Assembly: GCF_003590835.1 (NCBI RefSeq)
Contig: NZ_QYUQ01000002.1
Span: 62,001-126,000, forward strand
DNA from: Noviherbaspirillum sedimenti
GTDB taxonomy: Bacteria; Pseudomonadota; Gammaproteobacteria; Burkholderiales; Burkholderiaceae_D
Direction: 5' to 3'
Length of the DNA stretch: 64,000 nt
Shown here: positions 22,016-31,765 of the stretch, in pieces
How the letters are laid out: every line of letters starts with the position of its first letter
Numbering within the stretch: position 1 is the first letter of the stretch
Program-made: the position numbers and the translations under genes
Notes under the pieces: generated by a model
Told to the model about the DNA's origin: nothing
The model's input: the letters and a program-made list of their open reading frames with translations, nothing else
Database searches by the model: none

Positions 22016-23221
22016 ATGTTTCCCGATCGTGTCGTTTCCGGCATGCGCCCCACGGGCGCCCTCCATCTGGGCCATTACCATGGCGCCTTGAAAAACTGGG
22101 TGAAGATGCAGGCTGAAGTGCCTTGCCTGTTTTTCGTCGCCGACTGGCACGCCCTGACCACACATTACGAAGACCCGGCGCAGATCGAGGCCAGCACCTG
22201 GGACATGGTGATCGACTGGCTGGCCGCCGGCGTTGATCCGGCCAAAGCGACCATCTTCATCCAGTCGCAGGTGCCGCAGCACGCCGAGCTGCACCTGCTG
22301 CTGTCGATGATGACGCCGCTGGGCTGGCTCGAGCGCGTGCCGACCTACAAGGACCAGCAGCAAAAGCTGGCCGACCGCGACCTCTCGACCTACGGCTTCC
22401 TTGGCTATCCGCTCTTGATGTCGGCCGACGTGCTGCTGTACCGCGCCAGCATGGTGCCGGTCGGCGAAGACCAGATTCCGCACGTCGAGATCACCCGCGA
22501 AATCGCCCGCCGCTTCAACCACATGTACGGCAAGGAAGCCGGCTTTGCCGAGAAGGTGCAGGAGGCGATCAAGAAACTGGGCGGCAAGCAGGGCAAGCAA
22601 TACGATGCCCTGCGCACCGCCTACCAGGAGCAGGGCAAGCACGAGGCGCTGGACGAGGCGCACGCCTTGCTCGACGCCGCGCAAAGCATCAGTGGCGCCG
22701 ACCGCGAGCGCCTGTTCGGCTACCTTGCCGGCAGCCGCAGGATCATTCTGCCCGAGCCGCAGGTGCGCCTGACGGAATCTTCGCGCCTGCCGGGGCTGGA
22801 TGGCCAGAAGATGTCCAAAAGCTATGGCAACGCCATCGCCCTGCGCGAGGATCGCGAGACCGTGAGCAAGAAGCTGCGCACCATGCCGACCGACCCGGCG
22901 CGCATCCGTCGCACCGATCCGGGCAACCCGGAAAAGTGCCCGGTGTGGCAGTTGCACCAGGTGTATTCCGATGCAGCCACCAAGGAGTGGGTGGTGAAGG
23001 GCTGCACCTCCGCCGGCATCGGCTGCATCGAATGCAAGCAGCCGGTGATCGATGGCGTGCTGAAGGAACAGGAGCCGATGCGCGAACGCGCCCAACGCTA
23101 CCTGGACGAGCCGAAACTGGTGCGCGACATCGTTGCCGACGGTTGCGGCAAGGCGCGCGCGCTGGCCGAGGAAACCATGCGCGACGTGCGCGAGGCGATG
23201 GGCCTCGGCTATCGCAGCTGA
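22016..23221 (+). CDS. trpS: Tryptophan-tRNA ligase
   Basis: Class I aminoacyl-tRNA synthetase charging tRNA-Trp in the cytoplasm. At 401 residues it is about 65 longer than E. coli TrpS; the extra length is largely around residues 185-245 (a Lys/Glu/Gln-rich segment), a form seen in betaproteobacteria. The HIGH-type motif is LHLGHYHG (with GMRPTG before it) and the KMSKS motif is QKMSKSYGN near residue 265. The ATG at 22016 gives [10 protein letters not shown] as in relatives. Confidence 0.96.
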   Translation: MFPDRVVSGMRPTGALHLGHYHGALKNWVKMQAEVPCLFFVADWHALTTHYEDPAQIEASTWDMVIDWLAAGVDPAKATIFIQSQVPQHAELHLLLSMMTPLGWLERVPTYKDQQQKLADRDLSTYGFLGYPLLMSADVLLYRASMVPVGEDQIPHVEITREIARRFNHMYGKEAGFAEKVQEAIKKLGGKQGKQYDALRTAYQEQGKHEALDEAHALLDAAQSISGADRERLFGYLAGSRRIILPEPQVRLTESSRLPGLDGQKMSKSYGNAIALREDRETVSKKLRTMPTDPARIRRTDPGNPEKCPVWQLHQVYSDAATKEWVVKGCTSAGIGCIECKQPVIDGVLKEQEPMRERAQRYLDEPKLVRDIVADGCGKARALAEETMRDVREAMGLGYRS

Positions 23222-23288
23222 TCGCCGCCAGGGGTGGTGGTCTTGACCATTCCGGGTGCACTGCCGCCGGACTTTTTTCATCGGATTT

Positions 23289-23331
23289 GCCTGCCCGAAG
23301 CCCCCCATACGGGCAGGCGATCCGCTACAAT
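23289..23331 (+). promoter_or_regulatory. Inverted repeat and -10 element between trpS and dapA
   Basis: GCCTGCCCG (23289-23297) and CGGGCAGGC (23310-23318) form a 9-bp stem with a C-rich 12-base loop. TACAAT at 23326-23331 is a good -10 hexamer 34 bases before dapA. The hairpin would overlap the -35 region, so it may be a trpS 3' hairpin or an operator over the dapA promoter. No T tract follows it. Confidence 0.45.
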
Positions 23332-23364
23332 CGTAGCTTTCCACCTTTTCGTTTTCAAATCATC

Positions 23365-24243
23365 ATGATTCAGGGCAGCATAGTAGCGATCGTCACCCCC
23401 ATGCATGCGGATGGCAGCCTGGATTTGCCAGGCTTGCGCAATCTGATCGACTGGCATATCGCCGAAGGCACCGACGGCATCGTCATCGTCGGCACCACCG
23501 GCGAATCGCCGACCGTTTCGGTCGAGGAACATTGCGAACTGATCAAGGTGGCAGTTGAACATGTCGCCAAACGCATTCCCGTGATCGCCGGTACCGGCGG
23601 CAACTCGACTGCCGAAGCGATCGAGCTGACCCGCTACGCGAAGGAAGTCGGCGCCGATGCCTCGCTGCAGGTGGTGCCTTACTACAATCGCCCCACCCAG
23701 GAAGGCATGTACCAGCATTTCCGCAAGATCGCCGAGGCGGTGAACTTGCCGGTGATCCTGTATAACGTGCCGGGCCGTACCGTGGCCGACATGAGCAACG
23801 ACACCATCGTGCGCCTGGCCCAGGTGCCGGGCGTTATCGGCGTCAAGGATGCGACCGGCAACCTCGCCCGCGGCACCGACCTGCTGCGGCTGGCGCCGAA
23901 ATCCTTTGCCGTGTATTCCGGCGACGATGCGACCGCGATGGCGCTGATGTTCTGCGGCGCCAAGGGCAATATTTCCGTCACGGCGAATATCGCGCCGCGC
24001 GCCATGCATGAATTGTGCGTGGCCGCCATGCAGGGCGAAATCGCCAAGGCCATCGAGATCAACAACCGCATGCTGCCCTTGCATAACAAGCTGTTTGTCG
24101 AACCCAATCCGGTGCCGCTCAAATGGGCCATGGTCGAGATGGGCAAGATCCCGTCCGGCATCCGCCTGCCGCTGGTTGCGCTGGCGCCGGAATATCATGA
24201 AACTGTCCGCAAGGCACTGCGCGAAGCGTCTGTATTACAATAA
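23365..24243 (+). CDS. dapA: 4-hydroxy-tetrahydrodipicolinate synthase
   Basis: Condenses pyruvate with aspartate semialdehyde, the first committed step to diaminopimelate and lysine. Predicted 292 residues. The Schiff-base lysine is Lys161 in [11 protein letters not shown]. Other motifs: GTTGESPTV (pyruvate carboxylate site), [14 protein letters not shown] with the catalytic Tyr, and the Tyr/Arg pair in LYNVPGRT. The ATG at 23365 is chosen because it gives [13 protein letters not shown]; open frame further upstream belongs to the trpS region. bamC follows 57 bases later, the same neighbour as in E. coli. Confidence 0.97.
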   Translation: MIQGSIVAIVTPMHADGSLDLPGLRNLIDWHIAEGTDGIVIVGTTGESPTVSVEEHCELIKVAVEHVAKRIPVIAGTGGNSTAEAIELTRYAKEVGADASLQVVPYYNRPTQEGMYQHFRKIAEAVNLPVILYNVPGRTVADMSNDTIVRLAQVPGVIGVKDATGNLARGTDLLRLAPKSFAVYSGDDATAMALMFCGAKGNISVTANIAPRAMHELCVAAMQGEIAKAIEINNRMLPLHNKLFVEPNPVPLKWAMVEMGKIPSGIRLPLVALAPEYHETVRKALREASVLQ

Positions 24244-24300
24244 GAAGCGCCTGGTGATGCTTTGCATCCTGATCTTGTCCGGTTTTTAACCCGTATCCAT

Positions 24301-25500
24301 ATGATTATTCGCAAGAACCTACTTTCATTGCACGCTACTAATTTCACTCGCACCCTGTTGGGCGCGGCGATCCTCACCGGCATGGTTGGCTGCAGCGGTT
24401 CGCTGAGCTCGGTGCTGGAACCGGAGCGGGTCGATTACAAGAGCGCGAGCAAGGCGCCGACCAAGTCGCTGGAAATTCCGCCAAACCTGACGCAATTGCA
24501 GCGCGATAATCGTTATGCGGTTGGTGACAACCGCGGCATCGCAACCGCTTCCGGCTACAGCCTGCAGCAGGCGAATACTGCCGGTGCCGGCACTGGCGCG
24601 AGCGCCCAGGTCATCGCTCCCGCGGTGGCGGCCGACATGCGCGTTGAGCGCGCCGGCAACCAGCGCTGGCTGGTGACCAAGAAGTCGCCGGAAGTCTTGT
24701 GGCCGCAAATCAAGGATTTCTGGCAGGAGGGCGGTTTCCTGATCAATGTCGAAATGCCTGAAGTCGGCGTGATGGAAACCGACTGGGCGGAGAAGCGCCT
24801 GAACGTGCCGCAGGGTACGGTGCGCGGTTTCCTCGCCAAGGCGCTGGATACTGCCTATGATGCCGGCGTGCGCGACAAATTCCGTACCCGTCTGGAGCGT
24901 GCCCCTGACGGCAGCACGGAAATCTACATCAGCCATCGCGGCGCCGAGGAAGTCTTTGCCGGTACCTCCAACAGTGGTCCGGCGACGACGTCCTGGGTTA
25001 GCCGTGCTTCCGATCCGGAACTGGAAGCGCAAATGCTGGGCCAGATGATGACCCGCCTGGGTGCGGAGGAGGTCCGCGCCAAGGCCGTGGTCGCCAATGC
25101 TTCGCCGATCCAGTTGCGTTCCCGTTTGCTCAAGGGTGAGGGCGGCTCATATGTCGAGGATAATGAAGGCTTCGACCGCGCTTGGCGCCGCGTCGGCCTG
25201 GCGCTCGACCGCGTCGGCTTTACTGTGGAAGACCGTGACCGCTCGCAGGGCCTGTATTTCGTGCGCTACGTCGACCAGGACAAGGATGCGAAGGACAAGG
25301 CGGCGGGTGAGAAGGGCTTCTTCTCCAAGCTGTTGTCGTTCGGCGACAAGGACGATCCGAAGTCGGCGCAACGCTATCGCATCTCGGTCAAGGAAACCGC
25401 TGGCGTCAGCCGCATCCAGGTACTCGATGGCGAAGGTCGTCCTGACACTTCGGCGACTGCCGGCAGGATTCTCACGCTGCTGAACGACCAGCTGAAATAA
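24301..25500 (+). CDS. bamC: Outer membrane protein assembly factor BamC
   Basis: Lipoprotein partner of the BAM complex that inserts beta-barrel proteins in the outer membrane. Predicted 399 residues, longer than the E. coli protein (about 344). The N-terminus is a lipoprotein signal with the lipidation cysteine in GMVGCSG. The unstructured BamC segment follows (VDYKSASKAPTKSLEIPPNLTQL, the part that lies along BamD in known structures), then two helix-grip domains. The second ends in a Lys/Asp-rich stretch (DQDKDAKDKAAGEKG) before LLSFGDKDD. Start at the ATG of 24301; an in-frame ATG 13 codons upstream would put extra residues before the signal peptide. Confidence 0.88.
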   Translation: MIIRKNLLSLHATNFTRTLLGAAILTGMVGCSGSLSSVLEPERVDYKSASKAPTKSLEIPPNLTQLQRDNRYAVGDNRGIATASGYSLQQANTAGAGTGASAQVIAPAVAADMRVERAGNQRWLVTKKSPEVLWPQIKDFWQEGGFLINVEMPEVGVMETDWAEKRLNVPQGTVRGFLAKALDTAYDAGVRDKFRTRLERAPDGSTEIYISHRGAEEVFAGTSNSGPATTSWVSRASDPELEAQMLGQMMTRLGAEEVRAKAVVANASPIQLRSRLLKGEGGSYVEDNEGFDRAWRRVGLALDRVGFTVEDRDRSQGLYFVRYVDQDKDAKDKAAGEKGFFSKLLSFGDKDDPKSAQRYRISVKETAGVSRIQVLDGEGRPDTSATAGRILTLLNDQLK

Positions 25501-25523
25501 GCATCGCTGCAGTCTTCTGCATG

Positions 25524-25553
25524 AATGCCGCCCGCTTTGCGGGCGGCATTTTC
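25524..25553 (+). terminator. Rho-independent terminator of dapA-bamC
   Basis: Perfect 12-bp stem AATGCCGCCCGC/GCGGGCGGCATT with a TTT loop, followed by TTTC, 24 bases after the bamC stop. Confidence 0.85.
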
Positions 25554-25645
25554 ACTTGGTGCGCCTGGATTTTGCCGGGTGGGTCAGGTGGGGCGGATTG
25601 GCCAGGCGGATTGTGTGATGGGATGGGGATGAAAATCAGGACAAA

Positions 25646-25673
25646 AAAAAGCCGACCCGAAGGTCGGCTTTTT
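25646..25673 (-). terminator. Terminator of the small lipoprotein gene
   Basis: AAAAAGCCGACC and GGTCGGCTTTTT pair perfectly around CGAA. Runs of A on the left and T on the right mean it can work in both directions. It lies 22 bases beyond the stop of the lipoprotein gene on the minus strand. Confidence 0.9.
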
Positions 25674-25694
25674 CATGATGCTGTACTGTACTGA

Positions 25695-25892
25695 TTACTT
25701 AGCCACGGTGGTGGTGGTTTCAGCAGCAGTAGTGGTAGCTTCAGCAGCAGTAGTGGTGGTTTCTGCAGCAGTAGTAGTCGTTTCAGCAGCGGTGGTGGTT
25801 TCAACCGGAGCAACAGCAGGTGCTTCTTCTTTTTTGCCGCAAGCGACCAGAGTCAGGGCGAACAGGGAGGCGATCAGCAGATTCTTTTTCAT
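25695..25892 (-). CDS. Small lipoprotein with threonine/alanine/glutamate repeats
   Basis: Predicted 65-residue secreted lipoprotein. MKKNLLIASLFALTLVACGKKEE is a lipoprotein signal peptide with the lipobox LVAC, so the mature protein starts at the Cys and is anchored in a membrane. The rest (residues 24-65) is almost only A, E, T and V, built from units like AAETTTT, with no predicted fold. A ribosome binding site (AAGGAAA) precedes the start. It has its own terminator, and its upstream region carries a tandem repeat and a palindrome. I do not recognise a function; a spacer or surface-charge role is possible. The antisense frame is also open because of the repeat, but has no signals. Confidence 0.8.
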   Translation of the reverse strand: MKKNLLIASLFALTLVACGKKEEAPAVAPVETTTAAETTTTAAETTTTAAEATTTAAETTTTVAK

Positions 25893-25919
25893 GGATTTTT
25901 CCTTCGAAATTTAAACAGG

Positions 25920-25960
25920 TTTGCGATGAATATTTGCGATGAATAATTACCGGTAATTAT
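25920..25960 (-). promoter_or_regulatory. Tandem 13-mer and 18-bp palindrome upstream of the small lipoprotein
   Basis: TTTGCGATGAATA is repeated exactly twice in tandem (25920-25932, 25933-25945), running into a perfect 18-bp palindrome ATAATTACCGGTAATTAT (25943-25960). The palindrome lies 51-68 bases before the start codon and contains GATAAT-like -10 sequence on the minus strand. It probably is an operator or part of the promoter. Confidence 0.55.
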
Positions 25961-26131
25961 CGCTCTTACTTTAGGGCGTTTTCGCAAGCTTACTGACCGA
26001 TGGTGCAGTGCGACACAGCGAAACCTTCCTAACTCGACATTATAACGGGTTTTGCTATGGAATGATAAAAACGATTCCTACTGGTAAGTTATTTTTGTAG
26101 GCAAACAACAGTGAGTGCCTGATGCCAATCA

Positions 26132-27262
26132 TTACGCCAATTCCAGCCAACCATCGACATACCACTGGTGCAGGGTTTCCAGTACATCCGTTGATGCTGC
26201 GGCCAGCACGGCGCCTTCCAGCTGGCGGTCGTTGGCCAGTGCCAGCAAGGGCGTCTTTTCGGCGCGGCCGGCCATGAAGGATTCGCCGTTGATGAAAATG
26301 TGCTTGCCGCGGTAAAGCATCTGGGTCTTGCGCGACAGCTTGATGCCGCGCTTGCCGGCTGCTTCGATGAAACGCGCCAGGCTCAGGGGCCGTGCCAGCG
26401 GCTTGAAATAAACGCTGGCCTTGGGTTCGGACAGGTATTCGCCGAGGAAGATGGCGATATCCTCTTCTTCGAAGGTAATCTTGTGCAATTCCTGCTGTAC
26501 CCGCTGCAGCATGGCCGTGCCGATCTCGGCCGGCGCGCGTGCCGGCGTCAGGTCGGGGTCGGCATAGCGGCCTGGCAGTTCGATGGTGTCCGTCATGAAT
26601 TGCAGGAAGGCTTCGCCGAGTTCCTGCCAGGCGGGGGCACGGAAGCCGATCGAATACGTCATGCACTCGCCGATCGCCACACCGTCATGCGCATAGTGTG
26701 GCGGCAGGTACAGCATGTCGCCGGGTTCCAGCACGAATTCCTGCTCCGGCGTGAAATTCTTCAGGATCTTCAGCGGCATGCCTTCCACCACGGACAGGTC
26801 TTGTTGGGCGCCGATGCGCCAGCGCCGCTGGCCCTGTGCCTGCAGCAGGAAGACGTCGTAGGAATCGAAGTGCGGGCCGACGCCGCCGCCATCGGTGGCG
26901 TAGCTGATCATCAGGTCGTCAAGCCGGGCATCGGGGATGAAGTTGAATTGGCGCAGCAGCCGCTCGGCGGCGTCCAGGTGCAGGTTGACGCCTTGCACCA
27001 GCAGGGTCCAGTCCTTTTTGCTGAAGGCGGGCGGCTGGCTCACCGGGCCGTGCGCCATTTCCCAGTGCTGGTCGAAATGCGTGATCAGGCGCGACTCGAC
27101 ATCTTCCTGCTGCGCCAGCTTCAACAGCGCCTCGCGCTTGAGCAGGGGCTTGAAGCCGGGGATTGCCTGGCGCACCAGCAAGGGCTTCTTGTGCCAGTAT
27201 TCGCGCAAAAAGCGCGCGGGCGTGATGTCGCCCAGGAGTGTGAGGTTTTTCATGGCGCTCAT
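26132..27262 (-). CDS. roxA: JmjC/cupin ribosomal protein uL16 arginine hydroxylase (RoxA/YcfD-like)
   Basis: Iron(II)/2-oxoglutarate oxygenase of 376 residues; E. coli RoxA hydroxylates Arg81 of ribosomal protein L16. The N-terminus LGDITPARFLREYWHKKPLLVRQAIPGF is diagnostic. The iron ligands are His and Asp in GPHFDSYDVF and the distal His in PPHYAHDG. A winged-helix dimerisation region fills the C-terminus. I use the ATG giving MSAMKNLTLLG; the second ATG (27253, MKNLTLLG) is equally possible, since neither has a clear ribosome binding site. It is divergent from slyD with 98 bases between starts. The 170 bases downstream, up to the palindrome, hold no gene. Confidence 0.88.
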   Translation of the reverse strand: MSAMKNLTLLGDITPARFLREYWHKKPLLVRQAIPGFKPLLKREALLKLAQQEDVESRLITHFDQHWEMAHGPVSQPPAFSKKDWTLLVQGVNLHLDAAERLLRQFNFIPDARLDDLMISYATDGGGVGPHFDSYDVFLLQAQGQRRWRIGAQQDLSVVEGMPLKILKNFTPEQEFVLEPGDMLYLPPHYAHDGVAIGECMTYSIGFRAPAWQELGEAFLQFMTDTIELPGRYADPDLTPARAPAEIGTAMLQRVQQELHKITFEEEDIAIFLGEYLSEPKASVYFKPLARPLSLARFIEAAGKRGIKLSRKTQMLYRGKHIFINGESFMAGRAEKTPLLALANDRQLEGAVLAAASTDVLETLHQWYVDGWLELA

Positions 27263-27321
27263 TATATAGCGGCGCCCGCGCTGTATTCGCGGCTTTTTCT
27301 GAGGGTGGAGCGGCAGATTGG

Positions 27322-27327
27322 TATAAT
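27322..27327 (+). promoter_or_regulatory. -10 element of slyD
   Basis: A perfect TATAAT lies 33 bases before the slyD start, inside the divergent roxA-slyD gap. It is preceded by TTGG directly (extended-type context is not clear), and no good -35 is seen. Confidence 0.5.
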
Positions 27328-27360
27328 TCCGGCCATCGTCCAATGAAAGGAAATGTGGCC

Positions 27361-27906
27361 ATGAAGATTGCCCAGAATGCCGTAGTCACCCTGAACTACA
27401 CCCTGTCAGATGCGCAAAACAATCTGATCGAAGAAAGCCGTGAACCGATGGTGTACCTGCATGGCGGCTACAACAACACCTTGCCGAAAATCGAGGAAGC
27501 GCTGGAAGGCCAGCAAGCCGGCTACAAGGTCACCATCCAGGTCGAGCCGGAAGACGCTTTTGGCGAATACGATCCCGAGCTGGTCAAGATCGAAGACCGC
27601 AAGCTTCTGCCGACGCCGCTGGAACTGGGCATGCAGTTCGAAGGTTCGCCCGAGGCCGACGACGAGCAGCAGGAGTCGCTGATTTTCACCGTGACCGAGA
27701 TTGCCGATGACAAGGTAGTCCTGGACGGCAATCATCCGCTCGCCGGCATCGCGCTACGCTTCAGCCTGGATGTGGTCGAAGTGCGCGCTGCCAGCGACGA
27801 GGAAGTGGCGCACGGTCATGTGCACGGCGCGCATGGCCATCATCATGGTCACGACGACGATGAAGAAGGCGATGACGGCGAGTTTCGCAGCATCCCGGTG
27901 CACTGA
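27361..27906 (+). CDS. slyD: FKBP-type peptidyl-prolyl isomerase SlyD
   Basis: Cytoplasmic prolyl isomerase and chaperone that also binds nickel. Predicted 181 residues. FKBP domain: VVTLNYTLSDAQNNLIEES, then PMVYLHGGYNNTLPKIEEALEGQ; an inserted IF chaperone domain (about 70-125) follows. The metal-binding tail is His/Asp-rich, with HGHVHGAHGHHHGHDDDEE. The ATG at 27361 (MKIAQNAVVTL) is preceded by AAAGGAAA; an ATG six codons upstream is in frame but overlaps that ribosome binding site. Confidence 0.95.
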   Translation: MKIAQNAVVTLNYTLSDAQNNLIEESREPMVYLHGGYNNTLPKIEEALEGQQAGYKVTIQVEPEDAFGEYDPELVKIEDRKLLPTPLELGMQFEGSPEADDEQQESLIFTVTEIADDKVVLDGNHPLAGIALRFSLDVVEVRAASDEEVAHGHVHGAHGHHHGHDDDEEGDDGEFRSIPVH

Positions 27907-27909
27907 TTT

Positions 27910-28842
27910 TTAATCGCGCGCCGGATTGGCTGACTTGCCGGCGGCGACGCTGAACAAGACCGGCTGGGCCGGCGTCACCTGGACGCTGAGCCAGTCGGAT
28001 GCCACCGCCAGGTCGCCCAGATTGCCTTTCCAGCGGATAGCCGGCGCGCGCTGCTTGCCGGCCCGTGATTGCTGGTTATGCACCAGCAGTATCTTTCCCG
28101 GGTAGCCGGCGGCAAGGCTGGCAAGTTGCCGCCGCGTTTCGCGGAAGCCGTCGCGCCGGACGTTGTCTTCCTCCTGCGGGAAGAGCGGATTGCCGTCGCA
28201 GAAAATCACGATGCCCGGGTATTGTTTGCGTTTGGCATACATCACGACGCGCTGCAGCCAGTCGCGGTTGGCCACCAGCCTGTCTTCGAATTCGCTGTTG
28301 CGGCCGGCGGCGTTGAGAAAACGATTGTTGTTGGCCGGTAGATTGAGCGTGGCAAACATGATGTTGCCGATTTCCCAGCGGGCGTTTTCCACGTAATCGC
28401 GGAATTTCGGATTGGCCGACTGGCGGATCAGCGGAATGCGCGTGGCGCCGAACGACAGATCGTCGGCGAAAAACAGTTCCCGCAGGCGATGCAGTCGCTC
28501 CAGCGCGGCCGGCCTGCCGTCGCGGTAGCGGCAATCGCTCCAGTCGCTCTCCGCCACCGAGACCACCAGCCCATGCCTGGCCTGGTTCAGCAGCGTGCGG
28601 CGCTGCGCGTAGAGTTCATCGTCGCAGGGCTCGATGGCGGACTTGATGCCGCCGACCACCACGAAGGCCAGGTTTTCCCGGTCCGTTTCCGCCAGTGCCT
28701 CACGCAATCCCGTTTCGTCGGCCAGGGCGTCGCCGAAAGGATGGGCGACGTAGCCGAAGGCGAATTTTTCCTCGGCGCCTGCGGCCGGGCCGGTCAGCGC
28801 AAGGCAGGCTGCCAGCAGGCATGCGAGGCGCCCGCCTTTCAT
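27910..28842 (-). CDS. Secreted protein of unknown function, coupled to mutS
   Basis: Predicted 310-residue exported protein. The N-terminus [25 protein letters not shown] is a signal peptide, with cleavage likely after AAGA. The mature protein has motifs such as [26 protein letters not shown], and [10 protein letters not shown], a layout that loosely resembles a degenerate calcineurin-like phosphoesterase, but the metal motifs DxH and GNHD are missing. I do not recognise the family with confidence. Its ATG overlaps the stop of mutS (ATGA), so translation is coupled to the mismatch-repair gene, an odd pairing. It converges on slyD with 3 bases between stops. Confidence 0.75.
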   Translation of the reverse strand: MKGGRLACLLAACLALTGPAAGAEEKFAFGYVAHPFGDALADETGLREALAETDRENLAFVVVGGIKSAIEPCDDELYAQRRTLLNQARHGLVVSVAESDWSDCRYRDGRPAALERLHRLRELFFADDLSFGATRIPLIRQSANPKFRDYVENARWEIGNIMFATLNLPANNNRFLNAAGRNSEFEDRLVANRDWLQRVVMYAKRKQYPGIVIFCDGNPLFPQEEDNVRRDGFRETRRQLASLAAGYPGKILLVHNQQSRAGKQRAPAIRWKGNLGDLAVASDWLSVQVTPAQPVLFSVAAGKSANPARD

Positions 28843-31508
28843 GTGCGCCCGCCTTCCAGTTGCTTCAGCTTGTACAGGGCGTCCAGCGCTTCGCGCGGCG
28901 ACATGGCATCGGGATCGAGCCCGGCCAGGGCGGCGCGCAGGGCGGCCGCCTGCTCATTGGCCAGTTCTGCCGCGGCGTCCGCCGGCACATCGGGCGCTGC
29001 AGCTTCTGGCATGTTGCCGCTGAACAGGTCGAACTGCGGCGTGGCTTGCAGCGAACTGGACTCCAGTGCCGCCAGATGCTTGCGCGCGGCGCGGATGACG
29101 GGCGCCGGCACGCCGGCCAGTTGCGCCACCTGCAGGCCGTAGCTTTGCGAGGCCGGGCCGGCCTGCACTGCGTGCAGGAAGACGATGCTGTCCTTGTGCT
29201 CGATGGCCGACAGGTGCACGTTGGCGCAGGTCGAATGGGTTTCCGGCAGCTGGGTCAGTTCGAAGTAATGGGTGGCGAACAGCGTGAAGCTCCTGGTGGC
29301 ATCGATCAGGTGGCGCGCGATCGCCCACGCCAGCGCCAGGCCATCGAAGGTGGAGGTGCCGCGGCCGACTTCATCCATCAGCACCAGCGAATGTTCTGTT
29401 GCGCCGTTGAGGATGGCGGCCGATTCGGTCATCTCGACCATGAAGGTGGAACGGCCGCCGGCGAGGTCGTCGGCGGCGCCGATGCGGGTGAAGATACGGT
29501 CGATCGGGCCGATGGTGGCGTGGCTGGCCGGCACGAAGCTGCCCATGTAGGCCAGCAGCGTGATCAGCGCCACCTGGCGCATGTAGGTCGATTTGCCGCC
29601 CATGTTGGGGCCAGTGATCAGCAGCAGCTTGCATTCGTCCGACAGTGCGCAGTCGTTGGCGATGAAGCGCTCGATCTGGTTTTCCACTACCGGGTGGCGG
29701 CCCTGGCCGATCGAGATCACCGGTTCGTCCACCAACTGCGGCGCGCACCAGTTGTGCGCCAGCGCATGCGTGGCCAGCGCTGCCAGCGCATCGAGCTGCG
29801 CGGTGGCGTGGGAGATCGCCTGCATGATGCCGATGTGCGGGGCGAGGGCGGTGAGCACTTGCTCGTAGAGGAATTTTTCGCGTGCCAGCGCGCGTTCCTG
29901 CGCCGACAGCGCCTTGTCCTCGAACGCCTTCAGTTCCGGCGTGATGTAGCGTTCGGCATTCTTCAGGGTCTGGCGGCGGCGGTAGTCTTCCGGCACCTTG
30001 TCGGTCTGGCCGTGCGTGACTTCGATGTAGAAGCCGTGCACCTTGTTGTATTCGACGCGCAGGTTGGCAATGCCGGTGCGGGCGCGTTCGCGGGTTTCCA
30101 GGTCCACCAGGAACTGCCCGGCGTTTTCCGACAGGCCGCGCAATTCGTCGAGATCGGCATCGAAGCCGCGCGCGATCACGCCGCCATCGCGCACCAGCGC
30201 CGCCGGTTCCAGCGCGATGGCGCGCTCCAGCAGGTCGAGGCATTCGGTCGGGTCGGCCAGGTCGGCCTGGATCGCATGCAGGAGCGGCGCTTCGGCGTCG
30301 CGCGTGCACATGCCGACATAGGCGCGCAACGAGGGCAGGTGCTGCAGGCCGGCGCGCAGGCCGGCAAGGTCGCGCGGGCGTGCCGACAGCAGCGCCACGC
30401 GGGTGGTGATGCGTTCGATGTCGGGCACCGCCGCCAGTGTCGAGGCCAGGCCCGAGCAGGCATCGTTGCGCATCAGGGCATTGATGGCGGCATGGCGCGC
30501 GCGTGCGACCTGCTGGTCGCGCCGGGCATGGTGGGTCCAGTGGCGCAGCAGGCGCGAGCCCATCGCGGTGCGACAGTGGTCGAGCGTGGAAAACAGGGTC
30601 GGCGCGGCGCCCGCGCTATCCTGGCCGCGCAGGGTTTCGGTCAGCTCCAGGTTGCGCCGGGTCGCCGCATCCAGGCCGATGAATTCCGTTTCCGATTCGA
30701 CCGTCAGGCTGCGTACGTGCCGCAGGCCGCGGCCCTGGGTCGACTGGGCATAGCGCAGCAGGGCGCCGGCGGCGCCAATGGCCGCGCCCAGGTGCTCGGC
30801 GTCGAAGCCGGCCAGCGTGCCGACTTCGAGCTGCTCGAGCAGGGCTTTCCTGCCATTGGCGAGATCGAAGTGCCAGGCCGGCACGCCGGTGCGCCGCGCC
30901 GCCAGGGTATTGCCGGGGGCGGAGAACAGTTCATCCTGGGCGTCTTCGGCCACCAGCACCTCGGCCGGGCCGATGCGTTCGAGTTCCTGGCGCAGGCGCG
31001 CATCGAGCGCTTTTTGCTCGCAGGAGAATTCCATCATCTTGAGGGCGCCGCTGGCCAGCGACAGCCAGGCCAGGCCGACCGTGAAGGTCTTGCGCTGGCT
31101 GAGCTGGCACAGCGCCAGCAGCGGGCGCTCGGCCTTTTCCGGCAGCAGGTCGGCATCGGTCAGGGTGCCGGGCGTGATTACCCGGATTACCTTGCGCTCG
31201 ACCGGCCCCTTGCTGGTGGCGGGGTCGCCGATCTGTTCGCAGATGGCGACCGACTCGCCCAGCCTGATCAGGCGCGCCAGGTATTGTTCCGCCGAATGGA
31301 AGGGCACGCCGGCCATCTTGACCGGGATGCCGTTGGAAGAGCCGCGCTGGGTCAGCGTGATGCCGAGCAGGCGCGATGCTTTTTCGGCATCGTCGAAAAA
31401 CAGCTCGTAGAAATCGCCCATGCGGTAGAACAGCAGGGTGGTGGGGTGGTCCGCCTTGATGCGCAGGAACTGCTGCATCATTGGTGTGTGTTTATCTAGC
31501 TCAGCCAT
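28839..31508 (-). CDS. mutS: DNA mismatch repair protein MutS
   Basis: Recognises mismatches and small loops and starts methyl- or nick-directed repair with MutL. Predicted 889 residues. The mismatch-binding domain has the Phe-x-Glu motif in [10 protein letters not shown] near the N-terminus. The ATPase domain has Walker [14 protein letters not shown] near residue 636, Walker [17 protein letters not shown], and ATHYFELT. I place the start at 31508 ([14 protein letters not shown]); an in-frame ATG at 31532 (MLDQISQI) is also possible, and neither has a strong ribosome binding site. The long opposite-strand frame over this gene is a composition artefact. Confidence 0.97.
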   Translation of the reverse strand: MAELDKHTPMMQQFLRIKADHPTTLLFYRMGDFYELFFDDAEKASRLLGITLTQRGSSNGIPVKMAGVPFHSAEQYLARLIRLGESVAICEQIGDPATSKGPVERKVIRVITPGTLTDADLLPEKAERPLLALCQLSQRKTFTVGLAWLSLASGALKMMEFSCEQKALDARLRQELERIGPAEVLVAEDAQDELFSAPGNTLAARRTGVPAWHFDLANGRKALLEQLEVGTLAGFDAEHLGAAIGAAGALLRYAQSTQGRGLRHVRSLTVESETEFIGLDAATRRNLELTETLRGQDSAGAAPTLFSTLDHCRTAMGSRLLRHWTHHARRDQQVARARHAAINALMRNDACSGLASTLAAVPDIERITTRVALLSARPRDLAGLRAGLQHLPSLRAYVGMCTRDAEAPLLHAIQADLADPTECLDLLERAIALEPAALVRDGGVIARGFDADLDELRGLSENAGQFLVDLETRERARTGIANLRVEYNKVHGFYIEVTHGQTDKVPEDYRRRQTLKNAERYITPELKAFEDKALSAQERALAREKFLYEQVLTALAPHIGIMQAISHATAQLDALAALATHALAHNWCAPQLVDEPVISIGQGRHPVVENQIERFIANDCALSDECKLLLITGPNMGGKSTYMRQVALITLLAYMGSFVPASHATIGPIDRIFTRIGAADDLAGGRSTFMVEMTESAAILNGATEHSLVLMDEVGRGTSTFDGLALAWAIARHLIDATRSFTLFATHYFELTQLPETHSTCANVHLSAIEHKDSIVFLHAVQAGPASQSYGLQVAQLAGVPAPVIRAARKHLAALESSSLQATPQFDLFSGNMPEAAAPDVPADAAAELANEQAAALRAALAGLDPDAMSPREALDALYKLKQLEGGRT

Positions 31509-31638
31509 GATTTGTGAAATTTGATCCAACATGGATCGGCGCGACAAAACCTGCCATTTTACTCTGCGTCGCCAGCCAGCAGCACGTGAAATTCCGCGCC
31601 GTGCCCGCGCGCATGGCGCTGCAGGCTGGGGTCGGGCC

Positions 31639-31703
31639 ATACCCGGCGAGTATGGCGCAGTACGGCAATGATATTAGACGCATGAACAGTTCGTCACTAA
31701 GAT
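31639..31703 (+). promoter_or_regulatory. LysR-type regulated promoter of the AAHS transporter
   Basis: ATAC-CCGGCGA-GTAT (31639-31653) is an exact ATAC-N7-GTAT site, the consensus for CatM/BenM/CatR-like LysR regulators. It is followed at a 28-base offset by AATGATATTAGACGCAT (31667-31683), whose TTAGAC (31674-31679) can serve as -35. TAAGAT (31698-31703) fits a -10 at 18-base spacing. The same block with identical spacing occurs before catB. Confidence 0.75.
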
Positions 31704-31765
31704 GCTCCCGCGATCATTGACTTCAGCACAAGATCAGCAATCAAAAAATCCTAAAAGGAGCAGAC

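Noticed and set aside
25675..25914. Val/Ala-rich plus-strand frame opposite the small lipoprotein
   Set aside because: It is the antisense reading of a repeat; the minus-strand frame has a lipoprotein signal, ribosome binding site and terminator.
26055..26090. Fur-like AATGATAAAAACGATTCC downstream of roxA
   Set aside because: Too many mismatches to the Fur consensus, and it lies at a gene end rather than in a promoter; only a weak 5-bp stem is present.
28695..31499. Open plus-strand frame of about 930 codons opposite mutS
   Set aside because: It mirrors MutS codon by codon, has no ribosome binding site or known domain, and is explained by high GC at codon third positions.
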